Assembly: GCA_022376465.1 (NCBI GenBank)
Contig: JACDTU010000010.1
Coordinates: 806,001-870,000 of the forward strand
Origin: Cubamyces lactineus
Lineage: Eukaryota; Basidiomycota; Agaricomycetes; Polyporales; Polyporaceae
DNA: 64,000 nt
Direction: 5' to 3'
Under the pieces are notes generated by a model that made no database searches, was not told the origin of the DNA, and saw only the letters and a program-made list of their open reading frames with translations. Position 1 is the first letter of the stretch, and each line of letters starts with the position of its first letter. Positions 46,386 to 57,968 of this stretch are shown here, piece by piece. A program made the translations under genes and the position numbers.

Positions 46386-48029
46386 ATGCAGCTCCCCACT
46401 TGCACCGGAATCCGCATCCGCACCATGTCGGACGCGCACGTTATCTTCCACGCCGTCTCCCTCGGGATGCTGCCCATGGTCTCCCGCCGGCTCGATATCG
46501 AGGAGCGGCGGTATATCCATTCCGGCTGCGTCTGCGTATGGGAAGAGCGCAGCGCGTCGTCCGGCGAAAGTTCTTCAGTACGTACTGCACACTAAGAATT
46601 GTTCCCTATCGCCCTCTTCCCGTTTCACGCTTTACTCTTCCCGCTTCTCCCTCGCCTCTTCTCGCTTATCCTTCTCCCACCGTCTCCTCAATTCACCATG
46701 GATTCTCCCGTCGCTCCGCGATAGCGGCGCATCCATGGGACGGGAGCTGGGCGGTAGCAGCGCAAGTGCAGCGGAGCAACGCTGATCTTCTTTCCGCCAC
46801 CGATAGGCAACGGGCATTGAACGATGGACCGACGGGAGGCGCTGGGGCCCTTCCCGCGTCCGCGACGTGAGTACCCTTCCATCTTGCCTTCCGTTCCTTC
46901 CCTGCTTGCGTGCCCGCTGTGGTGGCAGCGGCTGATTGCGTTCAAACGGTTCTCGTGCGCTGACTGCTGACTGTATGCGGCAAATGCAGGAGTTCCTGTA
47001 CTACCACGAAAAGCTCCCGGAGTTCGAGGCGGACGAAGAGCTCTCCGCGCTGATGTGCGTGTGTCTCACTCGTGTTATATGTGCTGCCATGTGCACGCGC
47101 GCGTGTACATGTGTGTCCTGTGTGCAGTGCTGCTAACGCAAATGCTTAATTGGCGCCATGCAACGCGTGCGGCAACGACGACGACGACAACAACGGCAGC
47201 TTCGGGAGCCGGCTCATCAAGCAGACCTACTCCGTCTTCGTAGACACCCCGACCGGCCGGCGGAAATGGCACCTAGGTGGGTGGTCTCGCGCCGCACTTC
47301 TATCCCCTTGGCACGGACAGGCAGCTGACGTCCGCACGATACTCTGTCGACTTCCCCGGGCCCCGTCTACGGTGCACGCTCTCGACCGCGTCGCGCACTA
47401 CCTACGTCTCGTCCGTCGGCCTGATGCGTGCCGTCTCCGTTTCCATGTATGTCCGCCGACGCCTCGCCGCATCGCGCCATGCAGTGGCGTACTTCACGGG
47501 CGAGCCGCGCGAGCGACTGCTCACCGTCGACGACATCCCGGAGCTCGCCGCCATCCGACACATCATCCCCCCAGGCAAGTACACCACCGCGCGGCTCGCA
47601 CGACAACGCTCGAGCCGGCAAGACACCGTCGGGCCCAACTCGCTCGGCTTCCCCGACGCTGCCATCACCACCAACTCCTCTTCCACAAACTCAGCAACAA
47701 CGACACGACCTGGACCTAACGGCTCGGCCGCGCGTCATCCACTCTACACCATCGACATCGACCAGGGAAATCTGCCGAGCCCACACGCTCCATCGTCGGA
47801 CGTGCGCCTCCCCGCGCTCAAGCCCCCGCCATGGAGCCCGCCGCGGTGGCCCGAGGACGAGCTCGCGACGCGGCAGCCGGACCTGCACGGGGCGCAGTCG
47901 GTCAGCCTGCGCAGGAACGGGCCCTCGATCGACCTCGCGCCGCTGATATACTTGCGCAAGCGGCCGTACCCGCCGCGCGACACGGCGGACGACGATATTT
48001 TGCAGAAGTTCGATTGTGGGATCGTATGA
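46386..48029 (+). CDS. WOPR-domain (Gti1/Pac2/Wor1-type) transcription factor 1
   Basis: A fungal-specific DNA-binding regulator of the family that controls morphological switching (Wor1, Ryp1, Gti1, Pac2). Exons 46386-46577, 46807-46866, 46990-47054, 47200-47276 and 47485-48029 give 312 aa. The first WOPR half shows GIRIRTMSDAHVIFHAVSLGMLP, RRLDIEERRYIHSGCVCVWEE, then across intron 1 GIERWTDGRRWGPSRVRDEFLYYHE. The second half shows SRLIKQTYSVFV, GRRKWHLVAYFTGEP and LLTVDDIPELAAI. The C-terminus is Pro/Ser-rich and ends with a short charged tail. Introns 1, 3 and 4 are long for this genome (229, 145 and 208 nt). The acceptor of intron 3 was chosen because the first AG leads to a stop. It is paralogous to the gene at 55028. 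Confidence 0.88.
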
Positions 48030-49086
48030 GGCGGCGGCTCTGGAGCTTGAGGCTTGGGGGCGGGTAGGGGAGGCCAGCGGGCGTTGTGCCGCTGTGGATC
48101 GTCTCCTGCACTTGGCTACTGCTGTTGGTGGTGGCTTTGTTCGCCGCGTCGCATTTTCAGGCTTGAAGGTTCGCCGCGATGCAGTCTGGTGGCCCCATGG
48201 GTACCCGCTGCGCCCCTGCCTGCTGTAGAAGGAGTGCGGTGATCAGTGAGCGAGGAGAAGGAAGGGGGTAGAGAGCCGAGAGAGAGGGAGAGCCAGGAGC
48301 TCTAAAGCGACTGTCATCGTCCGCCGCCGCCGTCGTGACCCACTGCTAGTTAGTACACCTTCGCCACGTTGTGTTGGAGCTAATGCCACCTCGTCAGATA
48401 TGTACTCGCACCGCGATGTGCTTTCGAGTCGCTCGGGGCCCAGGCCGGGGCCCGCGCTGTATTTGTACGCCTATATATGACAGGCTATGCCCCATTTAAC
48501 GCATGCGCGCATGCACACGCAAGGTACCTGGTACCAGCACCCCAGATCCGCCACGAAATACGCCGGGCGCGCGGAGACAATTGGCACGACGGGTGGTAGG
48601 TACCCGGGGCGGCAGCCCTTTCCCCAGGAACTTGGCTGCGCAGTGCCCGAGGAGGGCTAGCCGGTGCGCTAATCCTGCTGCGCTAGCGAGCATCGTCCTC
48701 TTTTGAGCCTCCGGCTTCCGGAGGCTGGTGTGAGGCTGGTGCGATTGCAGATGCGCAGCGATGAACTTTACTTACAGGGAGGTACTACTTTGCCAGTGGA
48801 GAGCAGCAGAAGGCGTGGACAAGGATCGCGGCCGGGAGCCCAGGCGTGCGCACATCGGAGTTCTGGCGAGGTTGTTCCCGTACGTGTGGTGCTGCTGCTC
48901 TCGTCACCCTCAGCAGCCTCGCTGGCCACCGGATTCTCAAGCAGCTCTCGTCCGCATCCGACCGCATCGTCGTACGTACGCGCGGGCGTTCCTCGCCCCA
49001 GCCCACGCCGCAATTGCAAGAAAAGTGTGAGTGCAGCTTACGACCCTTGCCAGCAGCTGCACTCGGCTTCTCCCACAAATGCTCTC

Positions 49087-49110
49087 GCTTCTGCTTCTGC
49101 TTCTGCTTCT
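49087..49110 (+). repeat. (CTTCTG)n microsatellite
   Basis: About four units in tandem. Confidence 0.8.
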
Positions 49111-50015
49111 CGCCCACGCACGTCGCTCCTCGGCATCTGGCGTGCATCGAATCGAATCGATACCATCCCTCCCTCTCGTCACCGTCACCGTCACCCCACC
49201 GCCCTTCACAGAGCGCACACACAACCGTGCATCTTGTCTCGGGCCACCGTCCGCCATGGACTCGCGCACGGCCATCTTCCCATCAACAGAGTAGCACCCA
49301 TGCTGTCCTGCCTAGTGCAGACTTATGCTCCAGATCGTCACAGATGCCTGCGCCCGATCCGCATCGTTCTCGACCGTCGGTCGTCCGCGGCCTGGGAGTT
49401 AGAGACTTACGCTATAGCCAATCCGTCCCAGCGTCCTGTCCTCGTCCCTGCCGCCCCCGCGTCTGCTCTCCTCCCTGCATGCGCGCGTGACTGGAGCCTA
49501 TTCCCTCCCCGGGAAGGCACAATCGCCGCTCCAGCCGCCCAAAGCACTCAACATCAATGCCCCTGCCTGACCCTGCAGCTTCGCACCGCGTCCCGGCGAC
49601 GTAACCCAACGTTAACTCAACGCCATTGCGCCAACGCCAAGGGCTCCACCAGCTGTCAGCACTGAACCGAGCAGGACGCGTAGACGTCTTCGCTGGCAGG
49701 CACCAGGACGGTCGGGCAGGATCAGTACCATAGCTAGCGATGATGTCGTGCCGGCCTGGGACCTGGCATCACCTCCGGCGAGCTGCCGCTGCTGCCGGGG
49801 CCCCCCCACTACAGGCATGCGGGACGTGCGGGGTTCGTGAAGATCCTGCTGAGTTCCCAGGTCGTCGAATGCAATGGCACGAAGCTTCTCGCCTGCCATG
49901 AGCCACTAAAAGTAAGCCACATGAGACGAGCCAGCCTGGATCTGCTCCCTGGCACTGGCGAGTGCGCTCTCTCGCAGCACGCACTCACTCACGCACGCGG
50001 CTCGCTAAACGTCCG

Positions 50016-50041
50016 AGTCTTCGTCTTCGTCTTCGTCTTCG
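50016..50041 (+). repeat. (GTCTTC)n microsatellite
   Basis: About four units in tandem. Confidence 0.8.
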
Positions 50042-50218
50042 CCGGGCTCCGCTGCCATCATGGGCATCAGCCAGGTTCTTTGTTAGGCTTCAGCTTGCGC
50101 TGGCGAACTTCTCCGCCAGCGTACGCACGAAGCTTCCGTCGCGAGACGCCACAGGGTCCGGGGCGCAGATCGACCGAGCTGCCGACTGGGCTCGTCGAAG
50201 CCGCCGTCCCAGTTGCAG

Positions 50219-50274
50219 GGACCACGGACTACGAACCACGGACCACGGACGACAGACCAAGGACCACGGACGAG
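50219..50274 (+). repeat. Imperfect tandem repeat of ACCACGGAC
   Basis: Five or so degenerate copies of a 7-9 nt unit, several of them separated by short spacers. Confidence 0.75.
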
Positions 50275-50584
50275 CTGGCACGGCCGGTGCCAGCCACACC
50301 CCTCCTTCTCGCCTCTCCTCTCCCTCGCACACGCACACACGCACGCGCACGCTCACCGCGCGCGTGCGCTCCCAGGCGTGCCGGTGCCAATTGAGTGCGC
50401 CCGGAGGCAGTCGCACCAGCTGACCCGGGCTTATTTCGTCGGGCTCCCACGTCAGGCCCCCCATGACTTGCATCGCTCCGCGGCTGCTGCCCGCAGCGCG
50501 CGCGATGCGCTACTGGGCACTTGAGTACCCAGTAGTGCGAGCCCTCGGCCGGGCTCGACGTGCTCGTGCTCGTGCTTTGTGTTC

Positions 50585-50606
50585 GCGTTTGCGTTTGCGT
50601 TTGCGA
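50585..50606 (+). repeat. (GCGTTT)n microsatellite
   Basis: Three to four units in tandem. Confidence 0.75.
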
Positions 50607-50950
50607 TACGCGCCGGTGAGGGTTTTGGTGCTGCTGCTGCTGTACGCGAGGGATTGTCTGGAGTTGTTCCTCCGCGGAGCGACGTGCGTGATCATTATGA
50701 GGGAGGGACACTGGCTGGGAGGTACAGCAGGTCAGACGGCCAAGGGTCGACCGGAGAACTTCAAGAACCCATATCGCAGTCCCGAGCTCAGTCTCCCCCC
50801 ACCAGCCGACATATCGCCATCTCCATCGACGCTGTTCGAAAACTCGGACAACGATGGCCCAGGGCCTGCCGCGGTGGGCACTGGGAACGCTTCCGACGCG
50901 CGGCCCTGCCCTATGAGCTCGCTCCCCCTGCGCACGCGCCAGCGCTTCCC

Positions 50951-50980
50951 TGTTCTGAGTTCTGAGTTCTGTGTTCTGTG
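50951..50980 (+). repeat. (GTTCTGA)n short tandem repeat
   Basis: Four degenerate units. Confidence 0.7.
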
Positions 50981-52898
50981 AAAGGGCGAGCGTGGGTGGG
51001 GGAGATGATGGAGAGGGCACTGGGGGTGTCGTTTTGAGGCAGGCGTTTCTGGAAGGCCGGCGGTTCGATGGGATCTCGACGCTTCGGATTCGACGGTGGC
51101 CTTTCGGAGCGCAGCAGCAGCGTGGACGGGCTCGCGGATACACGGGCAGACGGGAGGAAGGTAGGAAGAAAGTTCGGAAGGACGGTCGGCTGGCTAGCTC
51201 GCTCACAAGCAAAGAGGCAATGAAAGTAGCTGTAGCGAAAGAAGTGTGCACATGCGCAGGCGGGGCAGGGCTCTCGATTCTCGAATGAGGGGGCGGTACG
51301 GGTGGATATTGCCAATTGGACGACTGGATGCCTGGACAGTCGGCATGCTGCTCCTGCTGCTGGGCACCAGCGGCATAGTAGTAGTACTAGTAGTAGCAGT
51401 GGCCCAGTGGTCAAGTGCCAGTTGCTGCTCCTGCTTCTGCTCCAGCGTGTAACGAAACGTCCGGGTGTGAGGCCGTGATGCACGATGTCCGACCGGTGGC
51501 CTTTTGAGTGCTAGTGCGCAACCAAAGCAGACGCGCTCGTGACTGGCCATGGGCGATATACTTAGTCCAAGTTGTTGGCGTTGGCAGCAGCCGCTCGCCG
51601 GACCTGGGCACTGGCACAAAACAGCCCCGGGGACCGTGACACCGCGGTGGTGGTAGCCTGCACCTCGCAGCAGCAGCCAACTGGTCGGGCAGAACGCATG
51701 ATCGTGGATTCGTGGACTGGTGATCGGTGTGCAGGGTCGCCGAGCGACAACAGCCGCCGGGCGGATTCTTGAGTCTTGAGTCTTGCTTCTTGCAATTGGT
51801 TTTTGCAACATGACGGCCCAGCCTGGAACCTGGATCGTGTCGTTGTGACAATGGCGGCGGCGACGGCGACGGCATGTGTATGTAAAAACCGGCAGGCGAT
51901 GCACTTGCGGGAAGACCGAGGGGATGATGCTCCGGGGGCTGATCGAGCGAGGGGAGGGGAGAGACGCTGTGTAGTAGTAAGCTACAGGTGAAGTGAGGAT
52001 GTTGATGATCATGTCGCTCACCAGTACTACTAGTAGTGCTAGTAGGAGGTATCGCCGTATCAGCAACTTGGTCAGCATCGCGCTCGCCGCTCGCTAGCCG
52101 ACGGGCTCTGTTTCGCCATATCGCCATATCGTCGACGTCGCCAGTGGCCGATGGTCGATCGTCAACTGTGGTCCAAGTCTGTCGCCGCCGGGCTGCGTCC
52201 AAGTTCATTCCAAATGGAGTCGATCAAAGTATCGTCGATATCGTCGTCCCTGGCCGCGGACCCGGCACCACCATCGTCCGTCCGCTTCCTCGCCCTTCCA
52301 CTGTCCAGGCCGCTGCCAGCAGCAGCAGCACCTGATGCGGCCGCGTTCGAACTTCGGAGACACGCGCGCGCGTAGATAGGTCGGTTGTGACAAATTCCCA
52401 AAGATGGGCCTGTCGCGACCACGGCGCCCCGCGCGGTACAGTCGCCCAGCGTCCTGCGTCCTGCGCTCCGCCCTAATACTGTATCGGTTACCAATGAACG
52501 TTTGGGATCGAATGCAGGAACCTGAAAGGGCCTCTGGACGATCGCACCGCCGAGATCTGCCTCCGAGTCCGAGTCCGGTGCGAGCGCGAAGATGTGTAGC
52601 ACTTACCTACTCTCTATCCGGAATCAGCAAGTGCCTGCCGCTGCGAGTTGGAAACAACAGCAACAGCGGCTACTCCATGCAGCAAGCGCGTCCGGCTCAC
52701 ATCTGAGCTGGTGGGAGTGGGAGCTGGGAACGCAGCGTCGTCCGCGCACGCCACACGAAATAGTGTTCGGCCCCCCAATTCCCACCGGAGGCGCCGTGCA
52801 GGAATACATACCAGTTGGTGCCTGCGACTGCGACTGCGACGCGACGCGCCGAGCGTATGACCCGCCGCGACTTAGCCGGACGCAGGGTCGCTGCACTG

Positions 52899-52920
52899 TT
52901 GCTGCTGCTGCTGCTGCCGC
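52899..52920 (+). repeat. (GCT)n trinucleotide repeat
   Basis: About seven units, in non-coding sequence. Confidence 0.75.
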
Positions 52921-54922
52921 CGCTGAGCACACGACCATCTCTGTCTGGGCGGAGAAACCGAGGGACGAGGACTTTTCCATCAGCAGCGCGCTCGAGCTCT
53001 TCCGTACGTCCGAACCTTCTGGCCGTATGAATGCATAGGACGGTGGTGTCCGGCGCGCTCGTGTGTCGTTGCAGACATCTAAGAAAGAGGTAGGTGTGCC
53101 AGGTGACCCGCGGTAGTGGTGGTGGTGGTCCAGGCCGTGCGCCATTCACTTTACACAGTTCATGTTCATGTTACTTAGAAGTCACCACCCACGTTAGCGG
53201 CAGCCCTGCCCAGGACGACCGGGGATGCGTCAAGAGGCTGAGCGACGTATACACACTGGCACCATGTCATTGTCACCATCACCATCACCACATATGCCAT
53301 ATACGTGCTGACATGGTCCCCGCTATGGGTACATGCAAATGCAAATGCGGTCAGCAGGGCAGACGACGCGTTCCCAGCTGGGCCTCATCCCGGCTGGGGA
53401 TCGGATGGGGTCTTGGGCCGGGGCCTTCGCTGAATCGCGCAGATTCTGGGGTGCGGGTGCACGTCGCGGTGCAGGAGCCGCTGGAAGGAAGCGCACACTG
53501 GGGCGAATCAGCAGCTGTCCCCCTCCCCTGTGAGCTAGCTAGCCGACATCAGGGCGAGAAAGGGAGGAAGGGGGCCAAGAAGCTGCGCGACGTGCCGCGT
53601 AGTCGCGCTCGCGGACCACGGTTGTGCTCTGGCGCCCTTACCAAGGCTCGGGGGCGTCTTCGGGTGGTCAGTTGTTCAGACTTCGTGGTCTGGCTCGCCT
53701 GGTGCCCGAGCGAGATCAGAGCAGCGCGACGGCAGTCGGGGTGTCGGAGTTGGGGGGCGAGGCATGCGCAGGCGTGGTTCGTGATTCGTGAACGCGTGCA
53801 TAGCAAAGAGGGTCCAGCCCGAGAAGACGGCGGAAGATGGAAGATGGAAGAGAGAGAGTTCCGACGGTCGAATCGATACTATGTAGAGGCTAGCTCACGC
53901 CAGGGCTGCTTGGTCGCGCAGGAGACATATGCATGCATCAGCATGGCGTCATTCATTGAGCGCGCGGGAGGACGCGCGCGGACGTCCACACAGGTTTCTG
54001 GTCGCTTGGCCCTGCCGGACGCCATTGTTTTCCTTTTGTGAGCGTGTGGGGGACGAAAGGGGTAGGCGGGCCACGCGAAGAGCGTCGGAAGAGAGGGAGA
54101 TGCGACGTTGCCGAGGGCTTCCCGCGAAGGTTGGGCTCGGGTTCGCGAGAGGCGAAGATAGAACGCGGTGAGAACGCAGCGGGACCAATGGCTGCCAGCT
54201 CATGACTCTCATGGAGGTGGGGCGGGAAACCGAGCACTAGGAAGAGCAGGGCTGGGACTGGGGTGGGGCAGAATGCCGGGAGAAGCGGAGGAGGGAAGGG
54301 AGGAGGTGTAGTAAGTATGACGGGTGCCTGATCTGTGTCACACTTGTGCGCGCGGCAGAGGAGACGGGGGACGGCTAGTGCAGTGCAGTGAATAGAAGGA
54401 GAGACGAGGGGGGCCACGAGGGGAGAGGTGACGATGAGGGGATGGGCGAGAGAGGATGTCTTCGCCCACGGATACGGTGAGAGCTCGGCGGGGGATGGAG
54501 GGATCAGCTGGGAGGGCGAGTGACGATGACGGCAACGGGAAAGGATAGGGCAGGGATCCAGAAGGCTGTCCTGTCAATGGCTTGCAGCAGGGACGATCAA
54601 TCTGCAGGGATAGGTAATAGAGTGTATACACTTCCCTGGCTTATGACTAACGCCATCGAGATTCGCGCTCTGGATTAGATTGGGAGCTATTTACCACACC
54701 ACCGGCTCAGTCGCACAGTGTCCGCTATCCTGGGCTCCCTCCCCCATCTCCCTCTCCCTCTTCCTTCGGCCGCGGGCAGAATATGACATGCGATTTCGCC
54801 CACCCTCTTTTTTTCCAGACCGTCCTCTTGCCCTGATGCGGCTAAGAAGCTCGCCGCTCTACTCCTGCCCTCTCCTCCAACACCTTTCCCTCTGATCAAA
54901 TCAAAGCCCAGAACCCGATATC

Positions 54923-54929
54923 TATATAA
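54923..54929 (+). promoter_or_regulatory. TATA box of WOPR gene 2
   Basis: TATATAA about 100 bp before the ATG at 55028, followed by a strongly pyrimidine-rich leader. Confidence 0.5.
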
Positions 54930-55027
54930 TCATCCTGTCCCCCTCCCCTCCTCCCTTCGCTTTTCCCTTCCTCCCCCCGCCCCCGCCTATTCTCCCCTTC
55001 TCCCCCTCCTCCCCTTCCTCGCAGAAC

Positions 55028-56666
55028 ATGTCATCCGCAATGCAGCGTCCCACGCTCACCAACGTCCACATACGCTCGGCCGCCGACGCCCACAAGCTCT
55101 TCTACGCAGTACAGCTCGGCCTCCTTCCAAAAATCGAGAAACGCCTCGACGCCAACGAACGCGCAGCCCTCCGTCCGGGCGATGTATACGTGTGGGAAGA
55201 GAAGGGCCCCAATACAGACTCGTTCAGCGTCAGCATGGAGCGGTTCACAGAGGGCAAGTCCTGGACGGCCTCGCGCGTGCGAGAGGTGCGCCCTTCTCTG
55301 CAATCACTCCCGCCCTCTCCGCTCTCACACGTCACCACGTTTCCCCCCAGGACTTCCTCATGTATTTCGAGAGCCCGCGGAAGGGCAAGGGGAACGCGAG
55401 GTGCGTCGCCATTTGTCCCGAGGTATCGGCGTGAACCGTGATGCGAGCTCCCTCTCCGCTACGCGCACATCAGGACTTCCGAGAACCAGGTCGTCCGCCC
55501 GGGTGAACAGGACCTGTACATTAAGCTGACTTATTCAGTCATCCGTGAGGACGTCAAGGAAGCGTCCCAGTCAAAAGACGCCGCCGACAAGCTCAAGAAA
55601 CCGCCGAAATGGCACATGAGTACGCCATCGCGAATCCCCCGCATCTGTCTGCCCCGCTGACTTCTCTCGGTGTGACGCCGTACGTCATGACAGACGCCTA
55701 CTTCACCAAACTCACGGAGGGCCAGCTGCGCACGATCGACGACATCCCAATGTTGCGTGACCTCGTCGTGCCAGAAGGCATCTTCAGCAGCGCGCGCACG
55801 TCAAAACCCGGCAAGCGCAGCGATGGCTCGCGTAACGCCAATTCAACCGTAAAGCGCATGTACGCCCCCTTTCCGCCTCACCCGACACGTCGTGTGCGTT
55901 CGAGCGACACGCCTCCGCCACTTTCCGTTCCGCCCGGTACCAGTTCGGCTACCAGCGCTGCGGTCATCCTGAACAGTGCGCCTGACGCCCTTCTCCCGCC
56001 GCCACCACCGCTTCCGGCAGGGTCGGTACCCCTTCACCCGCCGAACGTCCACCACACCTCCGCTGTGCTCCCCTTCTTCCCTACTTCTGAGGTGAATTGG
56101 TACTTCTGACTGCCATTTCTTCTCGTATTTACAGTATCCCGCAGCAGCAGCAATCAAACTCGCTGTCGCACGCCCTCTCGGAACGACCCCTGCTCCCGGA
56201 TGGAGTGAAGCCGCTCTTGTCGTCTCCCAGCTCTTCGCTAGCGTCCTATTCCCCCGTCGATGCGGTGACGCAGCCTATGCCACATTACGGATGGACGACC
56301 GAGTCGGGATATGCGGCATCCACTCACGCGCAGCGTCGTTTATCGCACTCTAACTCGCCGAGCTTCTCAGACCGTTCTTCGTCCCGCTCCGCCCCATCGC
56401 CCATGCACATGTCTCCCGCACTATCAAGCGCATCGACTTCGTCGCAAGAGTCGCCCATGCTCGCCGCCGCGACACCGCCATTGTGGGACAACGGCGAGCC
56501 GTACAAGCCTGCGCCGATACTGCCCCTGGCATCGAACGACGACATGCATACACCGCGTGTGCCGCTCGTTCCGCTTGAAACGCTCCCCCGCAGTCATGTG
56601 TACCGCAGGAGCCCAACGGACGACCGTGCGCTGCGACTGCTAGCTCTGGGCCCCGGGGCGCGCTGA
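55028..56666 (+). CDS. WOPR-domain (Gti1/Pac2/Wor1-type) transcription factor 2
   Basis: Second WOPR regulator, 371 aa, with exons 55028-55285, 55351-55400, 55474-55619, 55694-56091 and 56145-56666. The first half reads VHIRSAADAHKLFYAVQLGLLPKI, RRLDANE-like KRLDANERAAL, GDVYVWEEK, then MERFTEGKSWTASRVREDFLMYFE. The second half reads LYIKLTYSVI, KKPPKWHMNAYFTKL and LRTIDDIPMLRDL, with a charged insertion (DVKEASQSKDAADKLKK) between them. The C-terminus is Ser/Pro/Gln-rich and ends YRRSPTDDRALRLLAL. The last intron ends in a CAGCAGCAG run, giving up to three equivalent acceptors; the nearer AG at 56134 would shift the frame. The positions of early introns agree with WOPR gene 1, so the two are paralogues. 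Targets are unknown. Confidence 0.88.
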
Positions 56667-57830
56667 GGCGCCCCTGCGATTCTGTAGAGGCACGATACGG
56701 AGGGAAAAGCGCTGCGTTTCACCATCTGAGGACGCTCGTTGTTAGCGTCGCTCGTACGCGCTGGGCGGTGGCGAGCTCGGTCGTCCAGATTTGTGCTGGC
56801 GTGAAGTCAAGTTCCGACCGAGGCCCACGCTGCGCTATAGTGGACCCGCCGCCCTTGGACGACTGCGACGAGACCGCATCTGCGACGACGCGTTCGCATC
56901 ACTGGAATCCGCGCTAGTCCCTCCCGAGTCTGCCATACCTGACATACGCGCGGCCACCGATCTCGTCCCAAGGCGGCGGTCGGGCCATGTGTTGTTGTAA
57001 CACTATTCGCGGCGATAGACGCACCACCCAGGGACATGGACGATTTCTACCTCAAACCCCACTCTCTCGGCTTGGCGTTTCCCGCTTGTATGCTGTTGAC
57101 GTCGATGTTGTGTTTGCTCGCGCCCCGCCAAAAAGCGGGGCCGATTTGTAGGATGCGATACGCGATACCTCTCTTCGATAGCCATTGGACATTGTGGCCC
57201 GAGGACTTTTGGATACCTGGAGATTTGTCTTCTTCTTTTCTTTTTTTCCGGATGCGGAGGAGAGGATGGTGATGGATCCGTCGCGCGATGCGTTTACGGG
57301 CAGCGTCGGTGACGCGCGGCGTTCGCATTCTCGACTTTCCTCGGAGTGCGCGGCGGCGCCGCTGCGGACGCGCTAGCAAGCTGGCATTGCACGGATCGTG
57401 GATTCGTGGGTATGATGCATAGCGTGCAATGTGTGCGCGCATACATGGTGTGTTGTTGTTGTTGACGTCGTTGTCGTCGTCGTTGTTGTGTACATAATAG
57501 CTGGGGCTCGTAACGACCCCGTTGTAGCAGTAACAGGGCTTGTTTTCATCAGCACGCACGCGTAGTAACGTTCTGATTTTCTCCCCAGCGCGAGGATCCG
57601 TGATGTCTCTTTCGCGTGATCGGACGCGGGATGGCGAGGATCGATATCGAGGAGCCTGGTGCCGAGGATAGGTTATTTGACAGACGAGTAAGCGTTGCCC
57701 CCCTTTACCAACCGGACGGGTCCTGACCCCGGGTCCGCACCGTCTCCGCAGCGGGTGGATGCAGCGAACGCGGCCGGGTGGCATTAGCCAGCTTGACATT
57801 AATATTGACAGGCTGGCAGCCATTTCCACA
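56667..57830. other. 3' flank of WOPR gene 2 up to the LINE insertion
   Basis: About 1.2 kb without a recognisable gene. A GTT/GTC-rich tract lies at 57448-57490. Confidence 0.5.
57448..57490 (+). repeat. (GTT)n/(GTC)n compound microsatellite
   Basis: Mixed GTT and GTC units around a central ACGTC. Confidence 0.75.
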
Positions 57831-57841
57831 TTTTTTTTTTT
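57831..57841 (-). other. 3' poly(A) tail of the LINE
   Basis: Eleven T on the plus strand, hence 11 A at the 3' end of the element, marking the probable integration junction. Confidence 0.7.
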
Positions 57842-57968
57842 GGTGGAGCCCATCGGGTGCGAGAGACTCAGCCCTCTTCCCGACAGTTACGCAGTGCGTC
57901 GAGGGAATGTAAAACCTCTATGCCACCCAGGGGAAATGCAGTTACGCACGTTGTGTGGGACTCCGACG

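Larger units (their letters stand above)
48030..55027. other. Seven-kilobase non-coding region upstream of WOPR gene 2
   Basis: No splice-consistent gene was found on either strand. The many ORFs overlap each other, are rich in Arg, Pro and Ser and have no recognisable motif. The region holds an unusual number of short tandem repeats (listed separately) and ends in a pyrimidine-rich tract (about 54935-55025) before the ATG. It is likely the promoter and leader region of WOPR gene 2, possibly with non-coding transcripts. Confidence 0.55.

Noticed and set aside
48703..54041. Several open frames of 200-340 codons (48703-49665, 50229-51251 minus, 51203-52078 minus, 53094-54041)
   Set aside because: They overlap in several frames, are dominated by Arg, Ser, Pro and Cys, contain microsatellites and show no motif; high GC content explains the length.
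57047..57853. 268-codon minus-strand frame next to the LINE
   Set aside because: It runs across the LINE poly(A) junction and a GTT/GTC microsatellite and contains no recognisable domain.
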